From Pleurocapsa sp. PCC 7319 (lineage in GTDB: Bacteria; Cyanobacteriota; Cyanobacteriia; Cyanobacteriales; Xenococcaceae), in the NCBI RefSeq assembly GCF_000332195.1, contig NZ_KB235922.1, positions 2,504,211 to 2,568,210 on the forward strand: 64,000 nt of DNA, in the 5' to 3' direction. How positions within the stretch are numbered: the stretch's first letter is position 1; the number at the start of each line of letters is the position of its first letter. Below the pieces are notes generated by a model. The model was not told the origin of the DNA. It made no database searches and was given only the letters and a program-made list of their open reading frames with translations. The position numbers and the translations under genes are program-made. Of the stretch, positions 1 to 10,232 are shown one piece after another.

Positions 1-1134
1 GGTAAAACAAACTACGTAGCGGAGGTTTAAGGTTTTATCAATTGCATTGAGAGCTTCACTGAGAGCATGAGTTTGATCGGTTTTAGCAGGGGGATTATTG
101 ACAAATTGCAGCTTGGGTTCAGTGCTAGTAGCAATTTTCGCTAACATTTTTACTGCTTTGAGGGGATATTTTCCTACTGCTGATTCCCCCGATAGCATTA
201 CTGCATCTGTGCCGTCGATAATGGCGTTGGCAACATCGCTAGCTTCAGCGCGAGTAGGACGGGGATTGTTAATCATACTATCCAACATCTGAGTTGCAGT
301 GATTACAGGAATATTTTTGAGATTACACTTACGAATAATTTCCTTTTGTAATAATGGCACCTTCTCAGGTTTAATCTCTACACCTAAATCGCCCCGGGCA
401 ACCATCAAGCCATCACATTCAGCAATAATTTCATCTAAATTGGCGATCGCCTGGGGTTTTTCAATTTTGGCCATTATGGGAATATCAGCATTGCGATCGG
501 CGAGAAATTGTTTTAAAAAGCGAACATCTCTTGCTTGACGTACAAAACTTAAAGATACCCAATCAACCCCCTGAGCAATACCAAATTCTAAATCTTTTTG
601 ATCTTTTTCTGTCATTGAGGGCAAACGAAGATTCAAACTGGGTAGATTTACTCCTTTACGACTTTTTAAAATACCTCCTTCCACCACCTTACTAACCACT
701 GCCTGACCATCAATAGCAATAATTTCTAATTCCAGTAAGCCATCATCCAATAAAATTTGCTCTCCAATTCGAGCTTCTTCAGCTAAATAGGGATAATCTA
801 TTGAAACTGTATCAAGAACATTATGAGCCTCTGACTGAGGAACGAGAGTCAAATTATTTCCTGCCTTTAACTTCATCTCTCCTTCTGGTAACTGACCAAC
901 GCGAATTTTGGGTCCTTGGAGGTCTTGTAAGATTGTAATAGGAGTATTTAACTCTGCCGAAACCGAACGTAACTGAGCTACCATATCTGCGTGGTCTTGA
1001 TAGCTACCGTGAGAAAAATTAAGCCGCGCCACATTCATCCCTTGCTCTACCATTTGCACAATCTTTGACCTTGAACTAGTAGCAGGACCGATGGTAGCCA
1101 CAATTTTAGTGCGATGCATTATTTGATTGAGCAT
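1..1134 (-). CDS. pyk: Pyruvate kinase (3' end beyond window)
   Basis: Converts phosphoenolpyruvate and ADP to pyruvate and ATP in lower glycolysis, in the cytosol. Translating the minus strand from 1134 gives 378 codons with no stop, open at the left edge. Visible family motifs: [12 protein letters not shown] at the start, [17 protein letters not shown], the active-site stretch [11 protein letters not shown], and [10 protein letters not shown] followed by [16 protein letters not shown]. These cover the A and B domains; the C-terminal allosteric domain lies mostly outside the window. Two in-frame ATGs at 1134 and 1119 are possible; the second puts the conserved HRTK right after Met. No neighbouring gene appears to share its transcript. 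Confidence 0.96.
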   Translation of the reverse strand, partial: MLNQIMHRTKIVATIGPATSSRSKIVQMVEQGMNVARLNFSHGSYQDHADMVAQLRSVSAELNTPITILQDLQGPKIRVGQLPEGEMKLKAGNNLTLVPQSEAHNVLDTVSIDYPYLAEEARIGEQILLDDGLLELEIIAIDGQAVVSKVVEGGILKSRKGVNLPSLNLRLPSMTEKDQKDLEFGIAQGVDWVSLSFVRQARDVRFLKQFLADRNADIPIMAKIEKPQAIANLDEIIAECDGLMVARGDLGVEIKPEKVPLLQKEIIRKCNLKNIPVITATQMLDSMINNPRPTRAEASDVANAIIDGTDAVMLSGESAVGKYPLKAVKMLAKIATSTEPKLQFVNNPPAKTDQTHALSEALNAIDKTLNLRYVVCFT

Positions 1135-1578
1135 TGAATACGCCTGATGTGAATTAGAAAAAAGTTAGGAATTAAGCGATCGCCTGTCTCCTGCTTATTA
1201 AGAAGAAGGATTATCTTGGGCAATAAACTAATTGATTGAAAGATATAAAATAGCACATCCAGATTATGAATTTAGATATCGATATTAATCTCAAAAGAAA
1301 AAATATATCTTAAACAGATTGAATCATAATTACTACTTTCGATAAACTTTTAAAAATAGAAATACTAAACTATCTTAAAAAGAGTTTATTTTTATTGATT
1401 TACGACAAAATGAGAGGGATAATTAGCTAAAGATTAAAACTAAACTTCCTCAATATTATGAAACAGCTTTTTCTCATAAATGTCATGAATTAAAGTATCT
1501 TTAGAAGTCTTTTAGGGGATTAACATCTGGAACTTAGACAACCCATACTCAAAAGTCAATCATCACTCACTTCTTAGA
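1135..1578. other. Intergenic region, nothing recognised
   Basis: AT-rich sequence between pyk and a decayed CHASE2 gene. It should hold the pyk promoter on the minus strand. No hairpin, repeat array or convincing ORF was seen. The lost 5' part of the CHASE2 gene may once have lain here, but no conserved segment of it could be recognised. Confidence 0.5.
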
Positions 1579-2436
1579 ATGGCAAATAAACCTCAGCCTC
1601 CAGGGAATGCAGAATTAAATAAACTTTTCCAAAAGAAAGATAATATTTTTGGTATTGAAAAAGTATTGTCTAGTAATAATAACTCTCGAATTTTTCAAAT
1701 TAAACCATCTCCGGCCTTGCCAGCCTCAAGAATTAGTTTTGTTGATGCAACTTTGGATAAAGATGGTAATTTAAGACGTAGTTTATTGAGCTTTGTTCGA
1801 GATAACGAACTCAAATTTTCTTTAACCATTAGATTGGCAGAAAAATATTTAAACCAACAAGGAATATCTTTAACAAATGCTTCAGAAGACCCCGAAACTA
1901 TGCAATTCGGTGAAGTTAAACTAACCCAAGTTCATTCAAATACTGGCGGTTATAAAAATATTGATGCGGGGGGCAATCAAATCCTGTTAAACTTCCATCG
2001 GGGAAAACAGCCTTTTAGAATAGTTTCTTTGGCGGATATTGAAGCAGGAAGAGTAAATCCAGAATGGATACACGATCACATTGTTTTAATTGGTATTACT
2101 GCTTTAAGTGTCAGAGATGATGTTAATGTTGCAGGGGTAAAATCTGATAATCCAGGTTTAATTTATGGTGTAGAAGTACAGGCTCATGCCATTAGTCAAA
2201 TTATCAGTGCCGTATTAGATGATTGCCCATTATTAACTGCTTGGGATAATGCTTGGGAATACCTCTGGATCTTAGCTTGGGGCTTTTTAGGTATTGCCTT
2301 GGCTAGAATTCTTAGTCAGTCTCCTTGGAAATTATTATTAGCCATTACTGGAGCAAGTTTATTGGTAGTTGCTATTTACTATTTATTAATCTTAGAATTT
2401 GCTCTTTGGCTACCTGTAGTTCCTTTAGATTGTTGA
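1579..2436 (+). pseudogene. CHASE2-domain protein remnant, truncated at both ends
   Basis: CHASE2 is an extracytoplasmic sensory domain usually placed in front of a kinase or cyclase and bracketed by membrane helices. This 285-aa ORF begins inside the domain: KPQPPGNAEL near its start resembles the interior stretch that normally follows an IDIYRD-type segment. It continues through typical late-domain features such as FVDATLDKDGNLRRS and HIVLIGITA, then two membrane helices (about residues 225-280). It ends at LPVVPLDC, where full-length relatives usually continue past a VVPP motif. The upstream reading frame has a stop at 1513 and no recognisable N-terminal sensor start. No output domain is left. 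I read it as a gene fossil. Confidence 0.62.
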
Positions 2437-2577
2437 TTCATTACTTGAAGTTTAAGGATGTGCCTATTCCCTCTCGATTCCTCCCTTAATTCAGCAACGC
2501 CCATTTTTCTTTAAGCTATCAACCTTTTTAAAAAAAGCTTGTCAGTTAAGACAATTAAAAATAGAAAAAGATGAATA

Positions 2578-2707
2578 GGCGATTGCGCTCCGCCCTAAAC
2601 AAAGGCTTAAGCCGCATGTACTAACTCCGCGTCGCACACCAGCGAAGCTGATTGGGCTACGCCCACCGCCAGAGGCGATTGGACTCCGTCCAGGCTCCGC
2701 GATCGCC
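2578..2707. repeat. Cluster of interspersed HIP1-like palindromic repeats
   Basis: GC-rich block in an AT-rich spacer. It begins with GGCGATTGCGCTCCGC and ends with GGCTCCGCGATCGCC, with more variants between (AGGCGATTGGACTCCG, GGGCTACGCCCACCGCC). Similar units occur inside the VapE gene (near 44455) and near 54121-54160. This is a family of small dispersed cyanobacterial repeats; no ORF is present. Confidence 0.6.
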
Positions 2708-2796
2708 ATTATAGGATTAAAATAGAAACAATTCTATTTTTTAGAACTAGTAATATTTAATACAAAGGCACTACTAGCTGTGAAGACAAAATAATC

Positions 2797-5346
2797 TTGA
2801 CCCAATTCAAATCAAATAATCAGCAAGCTAAAAATTTAGTTGCTGAAGAAATCCGAGTACGAGGAACAGTTCAGGGGGTAGGATTTCGTCCTACAGTGTA
2901 TCGTCTGGCCAAAGAATGCGGAGTACGAGGAACAATTGGTAATGATGGACAAGGAGTTTTGATCAAAGCGATCGCTACTCAGGCTTCTATTGACACCTTG
3001 GTGCAAAGATTACAGACTGAAAGTCCTTCATTGGCAAAAATTACGGAAATTATTCGTCGTCCTAATCTAAATATTAATGTTGACGACTTTACAGATTTTG
3101 TTGTTGTTCAAAGTAATAAAGGTAATATCCACACCGAAATTACTTCTGATGCTGCTACTTGTCTGACTTGCCAAGGCGAGATTTTCTCTCCCTCAAGTCG
3201 TTGGTATCGATATCCTTTTATTAACTGTACTAACTGTGGACCGCGTTTAAGTATTATTAAACGTTTACCTTATGATCGCGCCAATACTAGTATGGCAAGA
3301 TTTAAAATGTGTCCTGACTGTAAGAAAGATTATCAAGATCCAAACAATCGTCGCTTTCATGCCCAACCTATTGCTTGCCCTAGTTGTGGTCCTCATATTT
3401 GGTTGGAAAAAGTGGGGGAGCAGAGAGAGAAAGGTAACAAGGGAGATGAATTAGGGGATGAGATAAATAGGGTTACTGATTTATTACAGCAAGGATATAT
3501 CGTAGCAATTAAGGGGTTAGGAGGTTTTCATCTAGCTTGCGATGCTACTAATGAAGAAGTCGTACACAAACTACGCCAACGCAAACATCGCCCTCACAAG
3601 CCTTTGGCGTTAATGGCGCGAGATGTAAAACTAATTGAGCAATATTGCCTTATTAGTGAAGTGGAAAAGGAACTACTGAAAAATTCTGTGGCTCCAATTG
3701 TCTTACTGCAGCGCAAACAAGCAAAAACCAATAATGAGATCGCCCTTGGCAGTGAGCTTCGCTCAATTGCAACCTCGGTAGCACCTGACCAAAATACTTT
3801 AGGGTTTATGTTACCCTATACCCCCTTACACCATCTAATTCTAAGCGGATTAGACATTCCCTTGGTTATGACTAGTGGTAACTTAACTAGTGAACCCCAA
3901 TGCATCAATAACAATGAAGCCAGAACCAAGTTAGAAGAAATTGCCGATTACTTCTTGTTCCATAACCGCGAGATTGTTAATCGCATCGATGACTCGATCG
4001 CCCGTATTATTAATTTAGAAAACTCATTCCGAATACAAATCCTACGTCGCGCCCGTGGTTATGCGCCCGCACCGATAAATCTACCAGTAGATTTTCCCCA
4101 TACTCCACTCATCCTGGCAATGGGTAGCGAACTAAAAAATACCTTCTGTCTGCTGCGGGATGGACAAGCTATTGTTTCTCAACACATGGGAGATTTAGCC
4201 AATAAGACAGCTTTAGCAGCTTATCGCCAGACCCTTAATCTGTACTTGAATTTATTAGAACACCAGCCAGCAGCGATCGCCGTTGATTTTCATCCCGAAT
4301 ATTTATCGACTAAATTGGGCAAAGAACTGGCTGTAGTCAATTCTCTTCCTCTCTATAGCATCCAACATCATCACGCTCATGTTGCTGCCTGTATGGTAGA
4401 AAATGGAGTCCCTTTCCATACCTCGCCAGTATTGGGAATTGCTTTAGATGGCTTAGGTTACGGAGAGGATGGTACATTTTGGGGCGGAGAATTTCTCTTT
4501 GCTGACTATCGCAGTTTTAGACGTTTAGGTAGTTTTAAACCAGTGCCTATGATCGGTGGGGTACAGGCAATTTATCAGCCCTGGCGTAGTGCTTATGCTC
4601 ATTTAAGGGAGCTACTCTGTACATATAAGTCGATAATCCCCCAATCTTGGGGGGCACAAGAGAGTATTAAAGGAGAAACATCAGCCCAGTTGAGAGATTT
4701 AGAGAACAAAATGCAGGATCTTAAGTATGGAAATTTAGAGATATTTAAGTTTCTTCAGCAAAAACCCTGTAAAGTTCTCGATCGCATGATTGAGAAAGAG
4801 ATCAATTCTCCCTTAGCTTCTTCCTGCGGACGTTTATTTGATGCTGTAGCAGCAGCTATCGGTATTTGTATAGAGTCCTGTAGTTATGAAGGTCAAGGGG
4901 CGATCGCTCTAAAAGCTTTAGCAGAACAGGCTATCTTAAGTAATTCTGAAAAAATTGAACCTTATCCTTTCAACATCGAGAATAGAACCTTAGAAGGGGA
5001 ATTATATTTACCTTATATTGAACCTTTGTTAATGTGGCAAGCATTGTTAGAAGACTTGAAATGTAATACTTCTCACTCTGTCATAGCAGCTAAGTTTCAT
5101 CTGGGTTTAGCTCAAGCGATCGCTTCTTTAGTAGATCATATTTGCACTAACAATAGAGATTTAGAAATTAAGCAAGTAGCACTAACTGGAGGAGTATTTC
5201 AAAACCAGATTTTACTGAACCAAGTGCAAGTTCGCCTTGAAGCAATGAATCTGGCAGTTTTAACCCATAGCCAGGTTCCGTCCAACGATGGAGGATTAGC
5301 TCTCGGTCAAGCTGCGATCGCTGCTGCCCAATTTGCTAAAAATTAA
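2797..5346 (+). CDS. hypF: Carbamoyltransferase HypF, [NiFe]-hydrogenase maturation
   Basis: HypF makes a carbamoyl-adenylate from carbamoyl phosphate and ATP and passes the carbamoyl group to HypE, for the cyanide ligands of [NiFe] hydrogenases. All family modules are visible in order: acylphosphatase domain (VRGTVQGVGFRPTVYRLA, about 22-39), two zinc-finger-like repeats with CLTC, CTNCGPR, CPDC and CPSCGP (about 122-200), a YrdC-like domain (RKHRPHKPLALM) and a Kae1-like domain (HHHAHVAACM, GIALDGLGYGEDGTFWGGEF, NDGGLALGQA). The TTG start at 2797 is the only plausible one: no ATG or GTG lies between the upstream stop at 2758 and the acylphosphatase motif. No other hyp or hydrogenase gene is in the window. 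Confidence 0.96.
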   Translation: MTQFKSNNQQAKNLVAEEIRVRGTVQGVGFRPTVYRLAKECGVRGTIGNDGQGVLIKAIATQASIDTLVQRLQTESPSLAKITEIIRRPNLNINVDDFTDFVVVQSNKGNIHTEITSDAATCLTCQGEIFSPSSRWYRYPFINCTNCGPRLSIIKRLPYDRANTSMARFKMCPDCKKDYQDPNNRRFHAQPIACPSCGPHIWLEKVGEQREKGNKGDELGDEINRVTDLLQQGYIVAIKGLGGFHLACDATNEEVVHKLRQRKHRPHKPLALMARDVKLIEQYCLISEVEKELLKNSVAPIVLLQRKQAKTNNEIALGSELRSIATSVAPDQNTLGFMLPYTPLHHLILSGLDIPLVMTSGNLTSEPQCINNNEARTKLEEIADYFLFHNREIVNRIDDSIARIINLENSFRIQILRRARGYAPAPINLPVDFPHTPLILAMGSELKNTFCLLRDGQAIVSQHMGDLANKTALAAYRQTLNLYLNLLEHQPAAIAVDFHPEYLSTKLGKELAVVNSLPLYSIQHHHAHVAACMVENGVPFHTSPVLGIALDGLGYGEDGTFWGGEFLFADYRSFRRLGSFKPVPMIGGVQAIYQPWRSAYAHLRELLCTYKSIIPQSWGAQESIKGETSAQLRDLENKMQDLKYGNLEIFKFLQQKPCKVLDRMIEKEINSPLASSCGRLFDAVAAAIGICIESCSYEGQGAIALKALAEQAILSNSEKIEPYPFNIENRTLEGELYLPYIEPLLMWQALLEDLKCNTSHSVIAAKFHLGLAQAIASLVDHICTNNRDLEIKQVALTGGVFQNQILLNQVQVRLEAMNLAVLTHSQVPSNDGGLALGQAAIAAAQFAKN

Positions 5347-5382
5347 GATTCGGTGCCAATACTGTTTGGGTTGAGGTAAAAA

Positions 5383-5544
5383 ATGGTTTATCGTATGGTT
5401 TATAGTTTGTGGACTGCCAGGGAAGCTTATTATACTGACCCTGGTGCTGATTATTACGAACAAAAATATCGAGAATCAATGGTAAAAAATCTCAAGAACA
5501 AAACGATTTCTTTGAGTTTTGAACTAGTGGCTCAATCCCATTAA
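5383..5544 (+). pseudogene. C-terminal scrap of an IS110/IS1111-like transposase
   Basis: A 53-residue reading frame ends DPGADYYEQKYRESMVKNLK followed by about 17 more residues. The pattern DPGxDYYExxYRExxxxxL is typical of the extreme C-terminus of IS110/IS1111-type transposases. It is preceded by an in-frame stop at 5377, and no catalytic DEDD region is nearby, so this is a fragment left after decay or excision. Family assignment rests on memory of the C-terminal motif only. Confidence 0.5.
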
Positions 5545-6254
5545 CGAATAGTGTTGCTGGAAAGAGGGATATGTCTTGATTACTCAATTCGTAAGTTATT
5601 TTGGATTTGAAAATTCAGCATCAGTGTAATCACTATAATTTACTAAAAAGTAACATAATTTACAGTGTCATTATCGTTGTTTGTGTTAACTATTTAAAGC
5701 TATTTTTAATTTGTAGGTTTAAATTACTAATAATTCAAATTATTTTAGACCTCAGGATAAATCTAAAGAACTATAGAGGTGAAATAAAATGACAACGCGT
5801 TTTTTTAATTGTTCGCCTGAAACATTTAGCTTTTGATTTAAGAGATTTTGAATAAAGCTGATAGTGAGAAATGAGACACTATTTTATCGAGTGTTGGCAT
5901 TTTGCTTTAATTCAATTTTTCATTGCCGGTGAAACTTTTTGCAATTGTACGGGTTGTTAGAACTATCCCTCTAACGTTTTAATTAGTCTTAATTAGTCCT
6001 TATCCAACTGCAGCTTCTGTAGCAGTAAAAAGTTTGATCATCACTTGGAAGATTTTTTTTCAACGCCAGTTTTAGTTGAATCCTTGCTCAATAAAATAAC
6101 ATTTTAAAATTCTGGCAACTTCATTGAATGAAATATCTTAATGCCATAGCCATGGTAGTGATGATTTAACAAATGTCTAACCTTTTCTCAAAAACTCTAT
6201 CTCAATATTTCAAAGACTTCTTTTGTATGACTATATCGTGTAGGTAGCACAATC
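5545..6254. other. AT-rich intergenic region upstream of the RTX gene
   Basis: About 700 bp with no gene I can support. One 63-codon open frame (5601-5792) is rich in Ile/Leu/Asn codons as expected of random AT-rich DNA and has no family resemblance. The 3' part should carry the promoter and leader of the RTX-repeat gene. No terminator with a clear T-tract was found. Confidence 0.45.
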
Positions 6255-6965
6255 ATGGATGAAAACACAAACGATTTCCTTCAAGGAACTTCAGGGGATG
6301 ACTTTCTCGATGGTCTTAATGGTGACGATACTTTAGTCGGTGGTCCAGGAGACGATACCCTACAAGGCGGTGATGATGATGATAGTATCTTCGGTGGTCC
6401 AGGAGACGATACCTTGCGGGGTAATGATGGTGATGACACTCTCACTGGTGCTGACGGAAATGATACCCTTCGAGGTTCTGGCGGTAAGGATATTCTCAAC
6501 GGCAGTGCAGGGGACGATTGGCTTGACGGCGGTGGCCGGAACGATACTCTTCGAGGCGGAAGCGGTGATGACCTTCTCGAGGGTAAAGCGGGGCATGACA
6601 TCCTTTTGGGAGGTACAGGGGACGACAGCCTGAGAGGCGGTGGTAATAATGATACACTCAGCGGCGGTTTAGGGAACGACACCTTAAGAGGTTCTAGTGG
6701 TCAGGATATTCTGCGAGGTGGTTTTGGTGACGATGAACTCACTGGGGGGAGCGACCAAGATACCTTCATTCTGGCTGAGGGAGAAGGTACTGATACTATC
6801 ACCGACTTTGATCTACATGATGATGTGATTGGTTTAGCAGATGGTTTGACTTTTGGCGACCTCAGCTTTGATGGCAATGACATTATTATCACTAGCAGCG
6901 ATGAAGTACTAGCAACTTTAACTGGTTTCGATACCAGTTCTTTGAGTGCTGATAATTTCACGTAA
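6255..6965 (+). CDS. RTX/hemolysin-type calcium-binding repeat protein
   Basis: A 236-aa acidic protein built almost wholly of nonapeptide repeats of the GGxGxDxLx type (GGPGDDTLQGG, GGSGDDLLEGK, GGTGDDSLRGG and others, about residues 8-170). A non-repeat tail (DTFILAEGEGTDTITDF onward) is the usual C-terminal cap of cyanobacterial RTX proteins. Such repeats fold into a calcium-bound parallel beta-roll after export. There is no N-terminal signal peptide, which agrees with type I secretion through a C-terminal signal. No ABC exporter or membrane-fusion gene is adjacent. No toxin or enzyme domain is present, so the function beyond calcium binding is unknown. Confidence 0.9.
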   Translation: MDENTNDFLQGTSGDDFLDGLNGDDTLVGGPGDDTLQGGDDDDSIFGGPGDDTLRGNDGDDTLTGADGNDTLRGSGGKDILNGSAGDDWLDGGGRNDTLRGGSGDDLLEGKAGHDILLGGTGDDSLRGGGNNDTLSGGLGNDTLRGSSGQDILRGGFGDDELTGGSDQDTFILAEGEGTDTITDFDLHDDVIGLADGLTFGDLSFDGNDIIITSSDEVLATLTGFDTSSLSADNFT

Positions 6966-7176
6966 GTCTAAGATTGGTGATTAATTTAGGTCCATAAATT
7001 TTTTCATTCTTGAAATTAGGGTCACAACGTCAATTAAGTTCCACTTTATACAAGGGGATGATGGATGTTGTGACCTTGTCAAGTTTTTAGTCCTCGTTAA
7101 AGCTATTACTGTCTCAGCTTTGGTGAAGCGAGGACTTAGAGTTTTCTCACACTTGGTTAAATCGTGCTGCTAAAAT

Positions 7177-9759
7177 TTATTTCAACCAATAACCAACATC
7201 GATCGCCAGTTTCTGTCCTAATTTCAACAAAGGCTTGATTTGGGTAATATCCCAACGACAGCTATGATGAACGGCACTGGATTCAGAAATTAAACAATCA
7301 GGTACAATACGTTTATGTAAACAGTTAAAGTAGATTTCTTGGGCACGGTCTAATGCTAAATCGAGGTGTAACTGTTCACCAAGAGCGATCGCTGTTTCTA
7401 ATCTGGTCACATCTTCTTTGAGAGTTGTGGGATCGCCATCATAAAGTAATTGCCATAAGAGACGCAAAATTATTTGTTCAAGGATTTTTTTAGCTTCAGG
7501 TATATTTAGCTGACATTCAAGATAGTTAGCTTCAGTAGCCGTGGAAGTCAATTCTGCTAGACAACTATCCATTGCCACAGGATCTTCAATCACTTGTTCT
7601 AAATTATTTACTGCCTCCAGACAGCGAAAAGATAAGGCAACTTCCGCCGCTACTTTTAATTCTTGCGGAACAGGCAATTCTTCTCTTTGGAAAGCCGCCA
7701 GCATACTGTAGTTTTCCCGATATACCTGAGTATAGAGTTGATCCAAATGCTTTTTAGTATTAGCTGTCAAGAGTCGCACAATACGATGTCTTTCTTCAGC
7801 AAATAAATCTTGAAGATTAAATGAGTGACTACCGACCATCAAGCGATTCATGGTCAAAATAACCTGAGCTGCACTGGCGTGTTTGATATCAGCAAATAAC
7901 TGTTCTTTCAGTTCAGCATATGCTAAACGACCATTGAAACTGGTAATGCAGCAATGGAAATCCCATCCCCCTAAATGCAGCACCGCAAAAACGATATGCT
8001 GACTTTCCCAAGTAATCTCGGAAGTTAAACGCACCTGCCCCACAGAAAGAGTCAGGGTTCCCATCTGTTGCTTTTGATAATCTAGTTGTTCTACTTCGTA
8101 ACAGTAAATCCGCTCTTGTTGCAGATAATTGGTAAACAAAGAGCTGATGGCATAATGAGCTGCTACTTGCTGAAAACAGATTTGTGAGGGAGCAACCAAT
8201 TCCTGATAAACTTTTTTGCCACTAGTAAATCTGGCAACATTACTGGGAGCTTGAGCTAAACGTTTGATAAACTCTTGTTTGAGGTGTATGCCAGCAACTT
8301 CCCCTGCCAATTCTAAAGCACGAGATGCATAGCGCAGAATTTGCACTCCTTCTGGACGAGAAATTTCTTCAAAAAACCAACCGCAGCTAGTGTACATCAG
8401 CAGGGCATGACGCTGCATTTCCAAGAGACGCAAAGCATCTATTTTTTCGCTACTAGATAGTTTAGCTAACTGATGCCGTAGGAGGAAGTTTTCGACATTA
8501 TCTTGAGAGCGATCGCGCAATACTTGAATGTATTCATTTCTGGCTAACCAGGGATCGCGGAAAAACTTGCTTCCCGTTTCCTGATAAATAGTAATTAACT
8601 GGTCCCTCAGCCAGTCTAACGAGTCCCTTAGAGGACGACGCCATTTTTGATGCCAACCACCACCCTTAGCGCAACCACAGTCATCTTGCCAACGACCAAC
8701 CCCATGTGCGCAACTCCAAGCGGTCACTGGCTTTAATACCACTTCCCAGGTCGGAGGGCAAATACTCAGATAGTGAGCATAGTTCGTAACTGTCCAACCA
8801 TACTGAGCAAATTGCTCACTAAAAGCATAGGCAATACACTTTTCAGTAGCGCCTTTATGATGTCCAAAGGTTTCCCCATCGGTAGCAACACTAATCAATT
8901 GAGAAGGACGATGATCCCCTTTGATTGCCTGTCCTAATCTGGCAGTAAAGTTATCTACCGTATTGAGGACATCGTTAAAACCCATATCCCTAGAGATGGG
9001 ACCATCATAAAAGAAAATATCAAGATATCGCCCGTCATCAACAAAACAACGATAGGGGCGAGTGGGATCGATTTGTGAACCTCCTACTTCATGCCATTCT
9101 GTTTCTTCTTCTTCTGTTGTCGGTAGTAAACGACATCTTTCTGCTTGAGAAGGAGCCAGAATAATAAATTTAATCTCTTCATCGATTAAAGCTTCTAAAG
9201 TAGGGTAATCAACGGCGGTTTCCGCAAGCCACATCCCCTCGGGATCGCGTCCAAAACGAGAACGAAAATCTTCTTTACCCCAGCGAATTTGGGTGATTTT
9301 ATCTCGCTGATTGGCTAGAGGCAAGATGATATGGTTATAAACTTGAGCGATCGCATTGCCATGTCCGTTTAACCGCAGGCTGCTTTGGCGATCTGCTTCT
9401 AAAATACGTTGATAAACTTCGGGATCGTATTTTTCTAACCAGGACATCAAGGTTGCACCGATGTTAAAACTCAGATACTCAAAGTTATTAACGATCCCCA
9501 CTAATTCATTTTGATGATTGAGGATACGGGCAAAAGCATTAGGGCGATAGCACTCGTAATGGATACGTTCATTCCAGTCATGAAATGGGTGCGCGCTGGG
9601 TTGTCTTTCGATGGTGTCCAAGTAAGGGTTTTCTCTGGGTGGCTGATAAAAGTGACCATGTACTGTGATGTACACTCCTTGGGCTGTTTGGATGGGGTTC
9701 TGCTTAATTTTGGTCGTTGTTTGAGATGGTGTATTGTTGATTGATGCAATAGATACCAT
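7177..9759 (-). CDS. GH57 family glycoside hydrolase with DUF3536 region
   Basis: An 860-aa protein. The N-terminal half is a GH57 domain of the alpha-amylase/4-alpha-glucanotransferase superfamily: VHGHFYQPPRENPYLDTIER (about 32-51), then GMWLAETAVDYPTLEAL with a candidate catalytic Glu, and TDGETFGHHKGATEKC with a candidate acid Asp. The rest is the long C-terminal region annotated as DUF3536 in this group. A role in alpha-glucan (glycogen) metabolism is inferred from the family; the substrate cannot be read from sequence. The ATG at 9759 gives the conserved start a short Ser/Thr/Asn-rich leader. A terminator-like hairpin lies in the 5' leader region. Confidence 0.85.
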   Translation of the reverse strand: MVSIASINNTPSQTTTKIKQNPIQTAQGVYITVHGHFYQPPRENPYLDTIERQPSAHPFHDWNERIHYECYRPNAFARILNHQNELVGIVNNFEYLSFNIGATLMSWLEKYDPEVYQRILEADRQSSLRLNGHGNAIAQVYNHIILPLANQRDKITQIRWGKEDFRSRFGRDPEGMWLAETAVDYPTLEALIDEEIKFIILAPSQAERCRLLPTTEEEETEWHEVGGSQIDPTRPYRCFVDDGRYLDIFFYDGPISRDMGFNDVLNTVDNFTARLGQAIKGDHRPSQLISVATDGETFGHHKGATEKCIAYAFSEQFAQYGWTVTNYAHYLSICPPTWEVVLKPVTAWSCAHGVGRWQDDCGCAKGGGWHQKWRRPLRDSLDWLRDQLITIYQETGSKFFRDPWLARNEYIQVLRDRSQDNVENFLLRHQLAKLSSSEKIDALRLLEMQRHALLMYTSCGWFFEEISRPEGVQILRYASRALELAGEVAGIHLKQEFIKRLAQAPSNVARFTSGKKVYQELVAPSQICFQQVAAHYAISSLFTNYLQQERIYCYEVEQLDYQKQQMGTLTLSVGQVRLTSEITWESQHIVFAVLHLGGWDFHCCITSFNGRLAYAELKEQLFADIKHASAAQVILTMNRLMVGSHSFNLQDLFAEERHRIVRLLTANTKKHLDQLYTQVYRENYSMLAAFQREELPVPQELKVAAEVALSFRCLEAVNNLEQVIEDPVAMDSCLAELTSTATEANYLECQLNIPEAKKILEQIILRLLWQLLYDGDPTTLKEDVTRLETAIALGEQLHLDLALDRAQEIYFNCLHKRIVPDCLISESSAVHHSCRWDITQIKPLLKLGQKLAIDVGYWLK

Positions 9760-9797
9760 AGGAAAATATTTTCTAAAACTAGATTGGTTTAATATTT

Positions 9798-9840
9798 AAA
9801 AATCAAATCTGCTGACACTTGGTTTGAAAAGCAGATTTGA
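9798..9840 (-). terminator. Hairpin with T-tract upstream of the GH57 gene, possible attenuator
   Basis: On the minus strand an 11-bp perfect stem (TCAAATCTGCT / AGCAGATTTGA, loop 16 nt) is followed by TTTTT. It lies about 40 nt before the GH57 start codon, downstream of groEL, which has its own terminator at 10131-10169. It could be a leader attenuator or the end of a short leader RNA. The remaining sequence between this hairpin and the groEL terminator (9841-10130) shows nothing else recognisable. Confidence 0.5.
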
Positions 9841-10130
9841 AGAGTAAAACGTCGCTATCAATGAAGCTAAAAATTTAAAAAAATGCGAATTCCACGTAAA
9901 AGTTTAGTAGAGGGTCAAAATTGATTTGAGGAATAGCTTGATTTACGTTTTGCCCTTTTCTCCTTTTTTTCCTTGTCCTCTTTCTCTTTTTTCAATCTAT
10001 CAATTTATAAGTAAAGGATTAGGAGAGGCTAATCTATTCTTTATTTAAACCCAGTTTTTAAATGTTCAGCTTCTTTGTAAGTTAAATTAACAAACTGTTT
10101 TAAAAAATATAATTAGGTATTAAAAGCACA

Positions 10131-10169
10131 AAAAAAGGCTGTCAAGCAAACTTGCTTAAACAGCCTTAA
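10131..10169 (-). terminator. Rho-independent terminator of groEL
   Basis: On the minus strand AAGGCTGTTTAAGCAA pairs with TTGCTTGACAGCCTT, followed by a run of T. It sits about 65 nt past the groEL stop codon. Confidence 0.85.
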
Positions 10170-10232
10170 GATTATTTGTAGAAAGTATTTTCAGATAATG
10201 TGTTAAACAGACAAATACTTGATTAGATTAAC

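Noticed and set aside
5601-5792. 63-aa ORF after hypF
   Set aside because: Composition is that of random AT-rich DNA; no ribosome site or family resemblance.
6281-6961. Antisense and +1 ORFs over the RTX gene
   Set aside because: They are by-products of the GGxGxDxL repeat codons; the plus-strand frame has the clear RTX repeats.
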